NCBI RefSeq assembly: GCF_015548375.1
Contig: NZ_JADMWW010000015.1
Span: 1-64,000, forward strand
Source of the DNA: Collinsella aerofaciens
GTDB lineage: Bacteria; Actinomycetota; Coriobacteriia; Coriobacteriales; Coriobacteriaceae
Direction of reading: 5' to 3'
DNA length: 64,000 nt
How positions within the stretch are numbered: the first letter of the stretch is position 1; every line of letters starts with the position of its first letter. A program made the position numbers and the translations under genes. Shown here piece after piece: positions 17,514 through 27,407 of the stretch. The notes under the pieces were generated by a model. It did not search any database. It saw only the letters and a program-made list of their open reading frames with translations, and was not told the DNA's origin.

Positions 17514-17662
17514 CTGGCGCCTCCGCCAAGACAGAAAAGGTGTTGTGCCGCATTTTCGCCAATTGATGTCCGTGTCTGGAGTTTAGCTGTCGATGCTCAA
17601 AATGCCATAAACTAGTAACGTTATGGACTTTTTCATTGCGACTCAATTGCGAGGATTTCTTT

Positions 17663-19975
17663 ATGGCTGGTAATCACTTTAAGGGCAGCGATAGCGGCCG
17701 CCCTGCAGTTCCGCCGCGTCCGAACGGGGCTGGTAAGGCCGGCACGCCGGGCGGCGCTGGACAGGGCGGTTCCGGTAAGCGCGTGTCCCCGGGCGAGACG
17801 GCGATGTTTACCGCTCTGTACGAGCAGTCTCAAAAGGCAAAAAAGACCGGCCGTGCAAGAGGGAATGTCTTTGCGGGCGGTGCAACCTCCGCGTCGCAGC
17901 CGAGCGGAGCTCCTTCGGCACCTGCGAACAGCGCAGGTGCTGCCAACGCCGCGAATGCCGCCGGCAACGTTAATACCGGCAAGGCCGACAACAATACTCC
18001 CTCTGCCGGTGGCGCGGGGCTTACGGGTAACCTTGGCACGATCTACACCGGCGCCTCCGAGACTGGCACGTTCGCCCGCCTGGATGATAGCGGTGCCGAG
18101 TTTGCGGGCTCGGGTTCCAAGGAAGATTATTACGATTTTGGCTTGAACTACGGTAGTGACGCTTCGTCGAGTTCGACCTCTGACGGTCTGGTCCGTCATC
18201 GCCATCGCAAGGGCGAGCGCAAAAAGCGTCATACTGGCGCCATTATTGCCGCTGTAGTCGCGGTGCTTCTCGTTGCGCTTGGCGCAAGCGGCTTGATGCT
18301 GCTTAACTCGGCAAAGACCGTAAAGAGCGAAGCGAAGGAGGCTGTCGAGATCGTCGGTGGCCTTAAGGACAAGGTCACGTCGGGCGATTTTTCGACGCTG
18401 CCTGACGACGCGAAGAAGATCGATGAGCTCTGTAACAGCATGAAGGCGGAGACCTCGAGCCCGCTGTGGACGGCGGCTTCGTTTATCCCGGTGTATGGCA
18501 GCGATATCAATGCGGCCCGCACCATGATTGACGCCCTGTCCGATGTCTCGAGCAATGCGCTGGTTCCCATGGCCGACAACCTTTCGCAGGCTACGCCCGG
18601 CAAGCTGTTCCAGGACGGCATGATTAACGTGTCCGCGCTGCAGGCGGTCGCCGATTCGCTTTCCAGCAGCTCGAAGGTGTTCAAGAGCGCCAACGAGAAG
18701 GTCCAGGGCATTGGCGATACTCATATTTCCCAGGTGACCGAGCTGGTCGATAAGGCCAAGGACGGCTTTGCCACCCTCAACGGCGCGGTTGACGCGGCGG
18801 AGAAGGTCGCCCCCGTCCTTCCCCAGATGCTCGGCGCCAACGGCCAGACGCGCAACTACCTTATGTACGCCATGAACAACGTCGAGATTCGTGCCTGCGG
18901 CGGCTTTGGCGGTTCGCAGGGCCTGATTTCGGTCACCGACGGTCAGATGTCGATTGGCGAGTTTGTTCCCCGCATTGGACTCAGCGAGGATGAGGCGGTC
19001 GAGAGCGTCGACGAAGAGGATGAGGCGCTGTTCGGCAACCACAGCAACCTGTACAACTCGGGCAATACCTATTCGCCTGATTGGCCCCGCAACTCGCAGC
19101 GTGTCGCCGCGCTGTGGAAGTCCCAGTATGGACAGGACGTTGATGGCGTCATCGGTATCGACCCGGTGTTCCTGCAGTATCTGCTGGGCCTGGTCGGTAA
19201 CGTGTCACTGCCCGACGGAACGGTTGTCGACGGCACCAACGCCGCAAAGGTCCTCATGCACGATGTGTACTGGAACTATCCGGTCGAGGAGTCGGACGGC
19301 ATCTTTGCATCCGTCGCCAGCGCTGCCTTCGACAAGGTCCTTGGCGGTATCGGCGATGTCGATGTTACGAAGCTTGTCAGCGCCGTTGAGCGCGGTGCCG
19401 AAGAGGGCCGCCTGATCGCGTGGATGAGAAACGATGATGAGCAGAATGCCATCAAAGAGACGGGCATTGACGCTTCGCTGCCCGATCCGGATGATCCGAG
19501 TGCCGATCCCGTTGCCGGCGTTTACTTTAACAACCTGAGCTTCTCCAAGCTCGACTGGTATCTGAACGCCGACACTCAGATTGGTCAGGGCGTGAAGAAC
19601 GGCGACGGCACGTGTTCCTATCGCATCACCGTTACCCTGACGAACATCATGACGCAGGAGGAGGCTGGCAAGCTGCCCGACTACGTTGCGGCGAGCGCGC
19701 CCGATGCCGCGCGTGACGACGAGCGTCTGAATGTCTCGTTGTTTGCCCCGACGGGTGGCAACATCAGTGACCTTACGGTTGAGGGTACCCAGTTTGGTCT
19801 TGGTGCCGCTACGTGGCATGGAATCCCCTTCTATTCGGGCACCGTTGACCTGCATGCTGGCGAGACGACGACGATCACGTATACGCTGACCACGTCGGCC
19901 GAGGCGGGGGACAAGTCTCTTACGCTGCGTCAGACCCCTACATGCCAGGCGGCTCGCGACAGCGCGTCGGCGTAG
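17663..19975 (+). CDS. DUF4012-domain membrane protein
   Basis: A 770-residue protein. The first 185 residues are low-complexity, Ala/Gly/Ser/Pro/Asn-rich and probably cytoplasmic. A basic RHRHRKGERKKRH stretch is followed by a single membrane helix near 192-214, and the remainder is a large outside domain with the DUF4012 core (RNYLMYAMNNVEIRACGGFGG, then DWPRNSQRVAALW). DUF4012 proteins are often encoded near cell-surface polysaccharide genes; glmM follows here, but a terminator separates the two. The start ATG has GAGGA 7 bp upstream. A surface or envelope-assembly role is plausible but unproven. Confidence 0.88.
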   Translation: MAGNHFKGSDSGRPAVPPRPNGAGKAGTPGGAGQGGSGKRVSPGETAMFTALYEQSQKAKKTGRARGNVFAGGATSASQPSGAPSAPANSAGAANAANAAGNVNTGKADNNTPSAGGAGLTGNLGTIYTGASETGTFARLDDSGAEFAGSGSKEDYYDFGLNYGSDASSSSTSDGLVRHRHRKGERKKRHTGAIIAAVVAVLLVALGASGLMLLNSAKTVKSEAKEAVEIVGGLKDKVTSGDFSTLPDDAKKIDELCNSMKAETSSPLWTAASFIPVYGSDINAARTMIDALSDVSSNALVPMADNLSQATPGKLFQDGMINVSALQAVADSLSSSSKVFKSANEKVQGIGDTHISQVTELVDKAKDGFATLNGAVDAAEKVAPVLPQMLGANGQTRNYLMYAMNNVEIRACGGFGGSQGLISVTDGQMSIGEFVPRIGLSEDEAVESVDEEDEALFGNHSNLYNSGNTYSPDWPRNSQRVAALWKSQYGQDVDGVIGIDPVFLQYLLGLVGNVSLPDGTVVDGTNAAKVLMHDVYWNYPVEESDGIFASVASAAFDKVLGGIGDVDVTKLVSAVERGAEEGRLIAWMRNDDEQNAIKETGIDASLPDPDDPSADPVAGVYFNNLSFSKLDWYLNADTQIGQGVKNGDGTCSYRITVTLTNIMTQEEAGKLPDYVAASAPDAARDDERLNVSLFAPTGGNISDLTVEGTQFGLGAATWHGIPFYSGTVDLHAGETTTITYTLTTSAEAGDKSLTLRQTPTCQAARDSASA

Positions 19976-20012
19976 GGTTTTTCTGGTAGCGCAGATAATC
20001 GAGTACCATTTT

Positions 20013-20045
20013 GGGGCGGACAGGCAATCTGTCCGCCCCTATTTT
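20013..20045 (+). terminator. terminator between DUF4012 gene and glmM
   Basis: An 11-bp perfect stem GGGGCGGACAG / CTGTCCGCCCC with a 5-nt loop, followed by TATTTT. It ends only 13 bp before glmM, so the glmM promoter must lie in or before it, or some readthrough occurs. Confidence 0.85.
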
Positions 20046-20058
20046 GTAAGGAGAGCGC

Positions 20059-21390
20059 ATGAAGTACTTTGGCACCGACGGCTTTCGCGGTGAGGCCAAC
20101 GTTGGGCTGACGGTAGAGCACGCTTATAAGATTGGCCGTTTTGTGGGCTGGTATTACGGCGCCAACCGCGAGCGCAAGGCACGCGTCATCGTGGGCAAGG
20201 ACACGCGTCGCTCGAGTTATATGTTCGAGGCGGCGCTGGTGAGCGGTCTGGTCGCGAGCGGTGCGGACGCCTATATGCTGCACGTGATCCCCACGCCGGG
20301 CGTGGCGCATCAGACCGTGGAGGGCTGCTTCGATTGCGGCATCATGATCAGCGCGAGCCACAACCCGTTTTGCGATAACGGCATTAAGCTCGTCAACAGC
20401 GACGGCTTTAAGATGGACGAGGACGTACTGGAGCTCATCGAGGACTACATCGATGGCAAGAGCGAGGTGCCGCTGGCCACGGGCAACCACATCGGCGCCA
20501 CGGTGGACTACATGCAGGGTCGCAACCGCTACATTGCTTCGCTCATTGCAAGTGCGAACTTTTCGCTGCAGGGCGTCAAGATCGGTATCGACTGCGCCAA
20601 CGGCTCGGCTTCCTCGGTGGCCAAGCCGGTGTTTGACGCGCTCGGTGCCGACGTGCGCGTGATCAATGCCGCGCCCGATGGCTTTAACATCAACGTCGAC
20701 TGCGGCTCCACGCATATGGAGCGCCTGCAGCGCCATGTGGTGGAGCAGGGCCTGGACGTGGGTTTTGCCTACGATGGCGATGCCGACCGCTGCCTGGCCG
20801 TGGATGAGCGCGGTCGCGTGGTAGACGGCGACCAGATCCTGTACGTGTGCGGCGTGTATCTGAACAAGCACGGGCGCCTCTCGGGCGGTACCGTGGTGCC
20901 GACGATCGCCAGCAACTTTGGCCTTGTCAAGTCGCTGGAGCTTGCCGGTCTGAGCGCCGTGACCAGCGGCGTGGGCGACCGTCACGTGTATGCCAAGATG
21001 CGCGAGGGCGGCTACAGCCTGGGCAGTGAGCAGACGGGCCATACGATCTTTGGCGATATCGAGCGCACGGGCGACGGCATTATGACCTCGCTGCGCGTTA
21101 TGGAAGTGATTCGCGCCGAGCGCGAGACGCTCTCGCAGCTCACGGCTCCGTGCAAGCTGCTGCCGCAGGCGCAGGTTGCCGTGCGCGTGGCCGACAAGGA
21201 CGCCGCGCTCGAGAACATGGGCGTGCAGAATGCGATCGCCGAGGCCGAGGCCGCGCTGGCGGGCGAGGGCCGCGTGCTCGTGCGCAAGAGCGGAACCGAG
21301 TCGGTTATCCGCGTGCTGGCCGAGGCGCCCGACCAAGCATCCGCCGATGCCGCCATGAAGCGCATCGCCAACGCGCTCGAGGCTTTATAG
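20059..21390 (+). CDS. glmM: phosphoglucosamine mutase
   Basis: A 443-residue enzyme that converts glucosamine-6-phosphate to glucosamine-1-phosphate for peptidoglycan precursor synthesis. Active-site Ser100 lies in ISASHNPF, the metal loop is DGDADR (near 239-244), and the sugar and phosphate loops are SEQTGH and VRKSGTES. The N-terminal KYFGTDGFRG is the family signature. Length is normal. A good ribosome site (TAAGGAG) precedes the ATG. Confidence 0.97.
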   Translation: MKYFGTDGFRGEANVGLTVEHAYKIGRFVGWYYGANRERKARVIVGKDTRRSSYMFEAALVSGLVASGADAYMLHVIPTPGVAHQTVEGCFDCGIMISASHNPFCDNGIKLVNSDGFKMDEDVLELIEDYIDGKSEVPLATGNHIGATVDYMQGRNRYIASLIASANFSLQGVKIGIDCANGSASSVAKPVFDALGADVRVINAAPDGFNINVDCGSTHMERLQRHVVEQGLDVGFAYDGDADRCLAVDERGRVVDGDQILYVCGVYLNKHGRLSGGTVVPTIASNFGLVKSLELAGLSAVTSGVGDRHVYAKMREGGYSLGSEQTGHTIFGDIERTGDGIMTSLRVMEVIRAERETLSQLTAPCKLLPQAQVAVRVADKDAALENMGVQNAIAEAEAALAGEGRVLVRKSGTESVIRVLAEAPDQASADAAMKRIANALEAL

Positions 21391-21391
21391 C

Positions 21392-21415
21392 TACGCGGTT
21401 TTACCAAACCGCGTA
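21392..21415. repeat. 10-bp-stem hairpin after glmM
   Basis: TACGCGGTTT and its reverse complement, separated by TACC. It begins 2 bp after the glmM stop, has no T-run, and is followed by the 29-bp dispersed repeat. Confidence 0.6.
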
Positions 21416-21429
21416 ACTGCTCGACGCTG

Positions 21430-21458
21430 TAGTCATTGAGGACGTTCTTAAACGACTA
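21430..21458. repeat. 29-bp dispersed repeat, copy 2
   Basis: Second copy of the unit at 122-150, differing at two positions. It lies between glmM and the terminator shared with the convergent M32 peptidase. Confidence 0.75.
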
Positions 21459-21466
21459 GGTGAAAA

Positions 21467-21505
21467 AAAGGGGGCGCTGCGGATTGGTTCCGCGGCGCCC
21501 CCTTT
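21467..21505. terminator. bidirectional terminator between glmM and M32 peptidase
   Basis: AAAGGGGGCGC and GCGCCCCCTTT arms around a further short pairing, with A-rich sequence on the left and T-rich on the right. It suits both convergent genes. Confidence 0.85.
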
Positions 21506-21527
21506 GCGTTGGCGTGTCGGTTATGCC

Positions 21528-23102
21528 TTACAGCTGGTACAGCGTGGTGAACTTGTCCTGCAGGTAGCTGCAGTAGTAGCGGGCGTCAAAGTCCATGCCG
21601 CAGGCGCCCTTGATGAGCTCCGGCGCGTCCTTGGCGCGGCCCCACTGCCAAATGTGCTCGCCCAGCCAGGCCCGGACGGGCGCCAGATCGCCGCTCGCGC
21701 AGGCACCGGTAAGGTCGATGCCGTCGCGGCACATGGCCGGCACGAACATGGCGTCGTAGGCGCTGCCCAGCGCATAGGTGGGGAAGTAACCAAACGAGCC
21801 ACCGCTCCAGTGTGTATCCTGCAGGCACCCGTGCGTGTCGTCAGGAACGGGAATGCCCAGGTACTCGTTCATAAAGCGATTCCAAAGTGCGGGGATGTCC
21901 TTGGCCGTGGCCTCGCCGGCAAACAGCATGCGCTCAATCTCGTAGCGCACCATAATATGCAGCGGGTAGGTGAGCTCGTCGGCCTCGGTACGGATCAGCG
22001 ACGGCTGGGCGATGTTCACGGCGTGGTAGAGCGTATCTTCGTCCACGTTGCCGTAGACCTCGGGCGCGTGACGGCGCAGCACCTCGAGCAGCGGGCCCAT
22101 AAAATCACGGCTGCGGCCAACGGTGTTCTCAAAGAAGCGGCTCTGGCTCTCGTGGATGCCCATGGAAGTGCCGCCCTCCAGGCACGTGCGCGCATAAGCG
22201 GGATTGACGCCCAGCTCGTACATGGCATGTCCCGCCTCGTGGATGATGCTGTAGACGTTGGAGATGCAGTCGTCCTCATAGATGTGCGTGGCAATACGCG
22301 CGTCGCCCACCGAGAAGCCCTCGCTAAACGGATGCTCGGTAAAGGCGAGCGTGGTATCGTCCAGGTTAAGGCCGACGAGCTTCATCAGGTCGAAGCTCAT
22401 GGCACGCTGGGCGGCGTCGGGCACATGCGCGTGCAAAAAGTCGGCAGTAGGCTGCTGGCCGCGCTCGCCGATGGCGTGAACGAGCGGCACGACGGTGGCC
22501 TTGACCTCGTCGCAAAACGCGTCGAAGCTCTCGGTGGAAAGGCCGCGTTCGTACTGGTCGAGCCAAACATCGTATGGGTCGCGCTTGGGGTCCATGAGCT
22601 CGGCCTGACGCTTAAGCTGGCAGACGATCTTGTCCACATAGGGCTCAAAGCTCGCCCAGTCATTGGCCGTCTTGGCCTTGTGCCACACGGCATCGGCCTC
22701 GCAGGTGAGCCTGGTCCAGGCCTCGGCTTCTTCGGTGGGAATGGCGCTTGCCTCGCGCTGGTCGCGGCCGAGCACGCGAATCTCGTCGAGCAGCTGCGGG
22801 TCGTCGATCTTTTCGCCCGCGACTGTCTCACGCGCGAGAGAGCGCACGAGCTCAACGGACTTTTTGCTGGTCAGGAGCTTGTGATGTTCGCCGGCAAGGG
22901 TGCCCATAGCATCGGCGCGGGCCGCGGCGCCGTTGGCGGGAGCAATCGTCGCGCCATCGAACTCGGCAATCTTGAGCAGGTACTCGCGGGTCCACAGTTT
23001 GCCTTCGAGCTTGCGGAATTTTTTGACGGCCTTATCGACCTTCATGCCTTTGGGCGTCTTGCCCACTGCGGGCTTGGCCTTCTTATCGTGCTTCTTACCC
23101 AT
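21528..23102 (-). CDS. M32-family metallocarboxypeptidase
   Basis: A 524-residue cytosolic zinc carboxypeptidase of the thermostable carboxypeptidase 1 family. The HEXXH zinc motif is HEAGH starting at His288, followed by the family motifs ESQSRFFENTVGRS and IRTEADELTYPLHI. A lysine-rich N-terminal tail of about 25 residues precedes the domain. ATG 23102 has AAGGA about 7 bp upstream; the in-frame ATG 11 codons earlier is not used. Divergent from the pheST T-box leader. Confidence 0.94.
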   Translation of the reverse strand: MGKKHDKKAKPAVGKTPKGMKVDKAVKKFRKLEGKLWTREYLLKIAEFDGATIAPANGAAARADAMGTLAGEHHKLLTSKKSVELVRSLARETVAGEKIDDPQLLDEIRVLGRDQREASAIPTEEAEAWTRLTCEADAVWHKAKTANDWASFEPYVDKIVCQLKRQAELMDPKRDPYDVWLDQYERGLSTESFDAFCDEVKATVVPLVHAIGERGQQPTADFLHAHVPDAAQRAMSFDLMKLVGLNLDDTTLAFTEHPFSEGFSVGDARIATHIYEDDCISNVYSIIHEAGHAMYELGVNPAYARTCLEGGTSMGIHESQSRFFENTVGRSRDFMGPLLEVLRRHAPEVYGNVDEDTLYHAVNIAQPSLIRTEADELTYPLHIMVRYEIERMLFAGEATAKDIPALWNRFMNEYLGIPVPDDTHGCLQDTHWSGGSFGYFPTYALGSAYDAMFVPAMCRDGIDLTGACASGDLAPVRAWLGEHIWQWGRAKDAPELIKGACGMDFDARYYCSYLQDKFTTLYQL

Positions 23103-23235
23103 ACCATATCCTTGATCTCGCAGACCGGACGCCACGGGTGGGCGTTCGGCCAGTTTGCACAGCCACCTGCCTTGTACCCAGTGCGGACAAAACGGAACGC
23201 GGCGATATGCTCGCAGAATGTGTTATCCTGTAGCC

Positions 23236-23520
23236 CAATGCGTTGACGGAGAGGGTTTTGCCCGCCGCGTCGCCGGCAAGAGAGGGAAGGCCATGGGCTG
23301 CAAGCCTTCCTGCGGTGGCAAGGGCCAAGCGTTCACTCCCGAGCAGCGACCTCAACGGGCGCGCGGCCAGCGGCGGCGAAGCCCCAGTAGGGAAGCCGTG
23401 AGCCTCGCGATAAGGGGCGCAGAGTGGGCACGGCGGGCCAGACATCCGCCGGGTCAAACAAGGTGGTACCGCGGAATTCAACCGTCCTTGGGCAATGCAC
23501 ATGCCCGAGGACGGTTTTTT
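23236..23520 (+). promoter_or_regulatory. T-box riboswitch controlling pheST
   Basis: A leader that reads uncharged tRNA. The conserved T-box AGGTGGTACCGCG is at 23461-23473, and a strong terminator (ACCGTCCT...AGGACGGT plus six T, 23481-23520) follows. An upstream Stem I-like region begins near 23240. A TTC triplet at 23332-23334 lies at a suitable distance and is the best candidate specifier codon for tRNA-Phe, which fits the downstream genes. The exact 5' end and folding were not computed. The 504-bp gap between the M32 gene and pheS is thus mostly this element. Confidence 0.92.
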
Positions 23521-23606
23521 ATTACCGAACCGGGCCGCGTTTTCGCAACGTCAGACGGCGGCAGCCGCCTCGGCAAACGGAGAGCGCGAGAGACGAAAGG
23601 GAAGAC

Positions 23607-24683
23607 ATGAGTCTGATTGATGATCTGGTCAAACTCGAGGAAGAGGCCAAGGAGCTCGTCGCAGGCGCCGACGACGCAGCCAAGCTCGAGGCTGCGCGCG
23701 TTGAGCTGCTCGGCCGCAAGGGCCGCATCACCGGCCTGATGCGCATGATGGGCAAGCTCGCCCCCGAGGATCGTCCCGTGATGGGCAAGCGCGCCAACGA
23801 GATGCGCCAGCTGATCGAGGGCATGCTCGACGAGCGCAACACCGAGATGAAGGCCGCCGCCCTCAAGCGCGCACTCGAGCACGACGCCGTCGACATCACG
23901 CTGCCGGGCATCCGTCCGCAGATCGGCCACCAGCACCTGATCAAGCAGATCATCGAGGAGGCCGAGGACATCTTCTGCGGCATCGGCTACACCGTCGAGT
24001 CCGGTCCCATGGTCGACACCTCCTACTACAACTTCACCGCGCTCAACGCCCCCATGGATCACCCGAGCCGCTCGGCCCGCGATACCTTCTACGTGGTCGA
24101 CAATAACCCCGGCAGCGTCGCGCACCCCGAGGCCCACGCCCACGGCGAGTCCGACGTGCTGCTGCGCACCCAGACCTCGGGCGTGCAAATCCACACCATG
24201 GAGTCGCAAAAGCCGCCCATCTACATGATCTGCCCGGGCACCGTCTACCGTCCCGACACGGCCGATGCCTGCCACCTTCCGCAGTTCAACCAGATCGAGG
24301 GTCTGGTCGTCGACGAGGGCATTACCTTTGGCGACCTTAAGGGCACGCTCGACTACTTTGTTAAGTGCATGTTTGGCGAGGACCGCAAGACGCGCTATCG
24401 CCCGCACTTCTTCCCCTTCACCGAGCCCAGCTGCGAGGTGGACGTGAGCTGCCACGTGTGCGGCGGCAAGGGCTGCAACTTCTGCAAGCACAGCGGCTGG
24501 ATCGAGATCCTGGGCTGCGGCATGGTCGACCCCAACGTCCTGATCAACTGCGGCATCGACCCCGAGAAGTACACCGGCTTCGCCTTTGGTATTGGCGCCG
24601 AGCGCGTCGCGGCACTGCGCTACGACCTGCCCGACCTGCGAACGCTCATGACTGGCGATATGCGCTTCCTTAACCAATTTTAG
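23607..24683 (+). CDS. pheS: phenylalanyl-tRNA synthetase alpha subunit
   Basis: A 358-residue class II synthetase catalytic subunit. After an N-terminal coiled coil (about 1-85) come motif 2-like YRPDTADACHLPQFNQIEG and motif 3 FAFGIGAERVAALRY. Start ATG 23607 with AAAGGGAAG upstream; the open frame continues upstream through the T-box but without a ribosome site. Partner of pheT, 162 bp downstream. Confidence 0.97.
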   Translation: MSLIDDLVKLEEEAKELVAGADDAAKLEAARVELLGRKGRITGLMRMMGKLAPEDRPVMGKRANEMRQLIEGMLDERNTEMKAAALKRALEHDAVDITLPGIRPQIGHQHLIKQIIEEAEDIFCGIGYTVESGPMVDTSYYNFTALNAPMDHPSRSARDTFYVVDNNPGSVAHPEAHAHGESDVLLRTQTSGVQIHTMESQKPPIYMICPGTVYRPDTADACHLPQFNQIEGLVVDEGITFGDLKGTLDYFVKCMFGEDRKTRYRPHFFPFTEPSCEVDVSCHVCGGKGCNFCKHSGWIEILGCGMVDPNVLINCGIDPEKYTGFAFGIGAERVAALRYDLPDLRTLMTGDMRFLNQF

Positions 24684-24689
24684 GCTTGC

Positions 24690-24776
24690 CCAGGCACCCC
24701 ATCTTGGCGTTCAAACCGTCGCTCGCGTACTTGTAGTACGCGTCGCTCCTCTTTCACGCCAACCTGGGGCACCTGG
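24690..24776. repeat. about 87-bp extragenic palindrome between pheS and pheT
   Basis: Nested inverted repeat: outer CCAGGCACCCC / GGGGCACCTGG, middle TTGGCGT / ACGCCAA, and tip GCGTAC-TTGTA-GTACGC. It fills most of the 162-bp gap between two genes that are normally close. No T-run, so not an obvious terminator. Confidence 0.75.
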
Positions 24777-24845
24777 ACAACCCTAAGGCGAACGTCTTCA
24801 TTTGATATTCCTCCCTTTGCGGAGATTAAGAACTAGGAGAGCTAC

Positions 24846-27299
24846 ATGCGCGTTTCTTACGACTGGCTCAAGACCATGATCGATATTCCGGAGGATCCCA
24901 AGACCCTTTCGGACGAATATAACCGTACCGGCACCGAGGTCGAAGCGATTGACACCGTGGGCGAGTCCTTCGACCACGTGGTGACCGCCAAGGTGCTCAC
25001 CAAGACCCCGCACCCCGATAGCGACCACATGTATGTGTGCTCGGTCGACGTGGGTGACAAGAACCTCGACGCCGACGGCAATCCCGCTCCGCTGCAGATC
25101 GTCTGCGGCGCGCAGAACTTTGAGGCCGGCGACCACATCGTCACGGCCATGATCGGCGCAGTTCTGCCCGGCGACGTCAAGATCAAGAAGAGCAAGCTTC
25201 GCGGCGTTGTGTCCATGGGCATGAACTGCTCCGCGCGCGAGCTCGGCCTGGGCGGCGACCACTCCGGCATTATGATCCTGCCCGAGGATACGCCCTGCGG
25301 CATGCCGTTTGCCGAGTACGTGGGCTCGAGCGACACCGTGCTCGACTGCGAGATCACGCCCAACCGCCCCGACTGCCTGTCCATGATCGGCATGGCCCGC
25401 GAGACCGGCGCCATCTTCGATCGCGATTTCCACGTTGAGCTGCCCGCTATCAAGGCGGAGACCGGCCGCGCGACCGACGACGAGCTTTCCGTCGAGATTG
25501 CCGACGAGGGCCTGTGCGACCGCTACGTTGCCCGCATCGTGCGCAACGTGAAGGTCGGCCCGTCGCCCGACTGGATGGTCAAGCGCCTTAACGCCCTGGG
25601 CGTGCGCCCGCACAACAACATCGTCGACATCACCAACTATGTGATGATGCTCACCGGTCAGCCGCTGCACGCCTTTGATCTGGACACCTTTGCCGAGCGC
25701 GATGGTCACCGCCGCGTGGTGGTTCGCGCCGCCCAGCAGGATGAGAAGTTCACGACGCTCGATGGCGAGGAGCGCGTGCTCGACGCCGGCATGGGCCTTA
25801 TCACCGACGGCGAGCGCCCTGTGGCGCTGGCCGGCGTTATGGGCGGCATGGATTCCGAGATCGAGGACGACACCGTCGACGTGATGGTCGAGAGTGCCTG
25901 CTTCAACGCCGGTCGCACCTCGCACACCAGCCGCGATCTGTCGCTGATCTCCGACGCCTCCATTCGCTTTGAGCGCCAGGTCGATGAGACCGGCTGCGTG
26001 GATGTCGCCAACGTTACCTGCGCGCTCATCGAGGAGATTGCCGGCGGCGAGGTTGCTCCCGGTTATGTCGACGTTTTCCCCGCGCCCAAGACCATCGACA
26101 GCATTAAGCTGCGCCTGGCCCGCGTGCACGCCATCTGCGGTGCCGATATCGAGCCCGACTTTATCGAGCGTTCGCTCACCCGTCTGGGCTGCACCGTCGA
26201 ACGCGACGGTGAGGACTTTATGGTTACCCCGCCGAGCTTCCGCCCAGACCTGCCGCGCGAGATTGACCTGATCGAGGAGGTCCTGCGCCTATGGGGCATG
26301 GGCCGCGTGACGGCGACCATCCCGGCTGCCAAGAACCACATCGGCGGCCTGACCCGCGAGCAAAAGCTCACCCGCAAGGTCGGCGAGATCTTGCGCGCCT
26401 GCGGTCTTAACGAGACCACGACCTTTGGCTTTGCCGCCCCGGGCGACCTGGAGAAGATCGGCATGTCCACCGAGGGCCGCGGCTGCCCCGTGGTGCTCAT
26501 GAACCCGCTGGTGGCCGAGCAGACCGAGATGCGCCGCTCGCTGTTGCCGGGCCTACTGCAGTCCGTTGCCTATAACGAGGCCCACGGCACGCCCAACGTG
26601 CACCTGTACGAGGTCGGCAGCCTGTTCCATGGTCGCGAGAATGCCAGCCTGCCCAAGGAGACCAAGTCCGTCGCGGGTGTGCTCTCGGGCCAGTGGAGCG
26701 AGCAGTCCTGGAACATGAAGTACCGCAAGCTGCGCTTCTTCTTTGGCAAGGGCATCGTCGAGGAGCTGCTTGCCCAGCTGCGCATCGAGAAGGTTCGCTT
26801 CCGTCCCGTCGAGGGAGAGAGCTATGCTTTCTTGCAGCCGGGTCGTGCGGCCGAGGTTCTGTCCGGCGGCACCGTGCTGGGCTGGGTCGGCGAGATTCAC
26901 CCCGAGGCGCGCGAGGCGATGGGCATCGATGAGGTCGTCGTTGCCTTTGAGCTCGATCTGGACAAGCTGATCAAGGGCGCCCGCAACCAGGAGAACTACC
27001 GCGAGTTCTCGCAGTACCCTGCCGTTGAGCACGACCTTGCTATCGTGGTCGATAACTCCGTGACCTGCGAGGACCTTGAGCGCCGCATTACCAGCGCCGG
27101 CGGCAAGTTGCTCGAGGGTGTGCGTCTGTTCGACGTCTACCGCGATCCGGTCCGCGTGGGCGTGGGCAAGAAGTCCATGGCCTTTGCGCTTACGTATCGC
27201 TCCGACGACCACACACTCACCAGCGAAGAGGTCGAAAAAGCACACCAGAAGATCGTCACCAAGGTGTGCAAGGGCGTAAACGGCGAGGTCCGCGGATAG
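24846..27299 (+). CDS. pheT: phenylalanyl-tRNA synthetase beta subunit
   Basis: An 817-residue subunit of the alpha2-beta2 enzyme. It has the N-terminal tRNA-binding EMAP-like domain (about 39-155, VVTAKVLTKTPHPDSD), the B3/B4 editing region (NIVDITNYVMMLTGQPLHAFD), B5, and the C-terminal ferredoxin-fold anticodon-binding domain (REFSQYPAVEHDLAIVVDNS). Length is normal. The N-terminus MRVSYDWLKTMIDIP is canonical. Ribosome site TAGGAGAG just upstream. Confidence 0.97.
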   Translation: MRVSYDWLKTMIDIPEDPKTLSDEYNRTGTEVEAIDTVGESFDHVVTAKVLTKTPHPDSDHMYVCSVDVGDKNLDADGNPAPLQIVCGAQNFEAGDHIVTAMIGAVLPGDVKIKKSKLRGVVSMGMNCSARELGLGGDHSGIMILPEDTPCGMPFAEYVGSSDTVLDCEITPNRPDCLSMIGMARETGAIFDRDFHVELPAIKAETGRATDDELSVEIADEGLCDRYVARIVRNVKVGPSPDWMVKRLNALGVRPHNNIVDITNYVMMLTGQPLHAFDLDTFAERDGHRRVVVRAAQQDEKFTTLDGEERVLDAGMGLITDGERPVALAGVMGGMDSEIEDDTVDVMVESACFNAGRTSHTSRDLSLISDASIRFERQVDETGCVDVANVTCALIEEIAGGEVAPGYVDVFPAPKTIDSIKLRLARVHAICGADIEPDFIERSLTRLGCTVERDGEDFMVTPPSFRPDLPREIDLIEEVLRLWGMGRVTATIPAAKNHIGGLTREQKLTRKVGEILRACGLNETTTFGFAAPGDLEKIGMSTEGRGCPVVLMNPLVAEQTEMRRSLLPGLLQSVAYNEAHGTPNVHLYEVGSLFHGRENASLPKETKSVAGVLSGQWSEQSWNMKYRKLRFFFGKGIVEELLAQLRIEKVRFRPVEGESYAFLQPGRAAEVLSGGTVLGWVGEIHPEAREAMGIDEVVVAFELDLDKLIKGARNQENYREFSQYPAVEHDLAIVVDNSVTCEDLERRITSAGGKLLEGVRLFDVYRDPVRVGVGKKSMAFALTYRSDDHTLTSEEVEKAHQKIVTKVCKGVNGEVRG

Positions 27300-27407
27300 G
27301 TCCTGCACTGGGATATGGGTCGGCGGTGGCTGCCGCCGAGTCCTACGTGACCGCTATGCTCGGTATGAGGCACCGTTGAGCCTGTATATATGACACGCGC
27401 ATTACAT

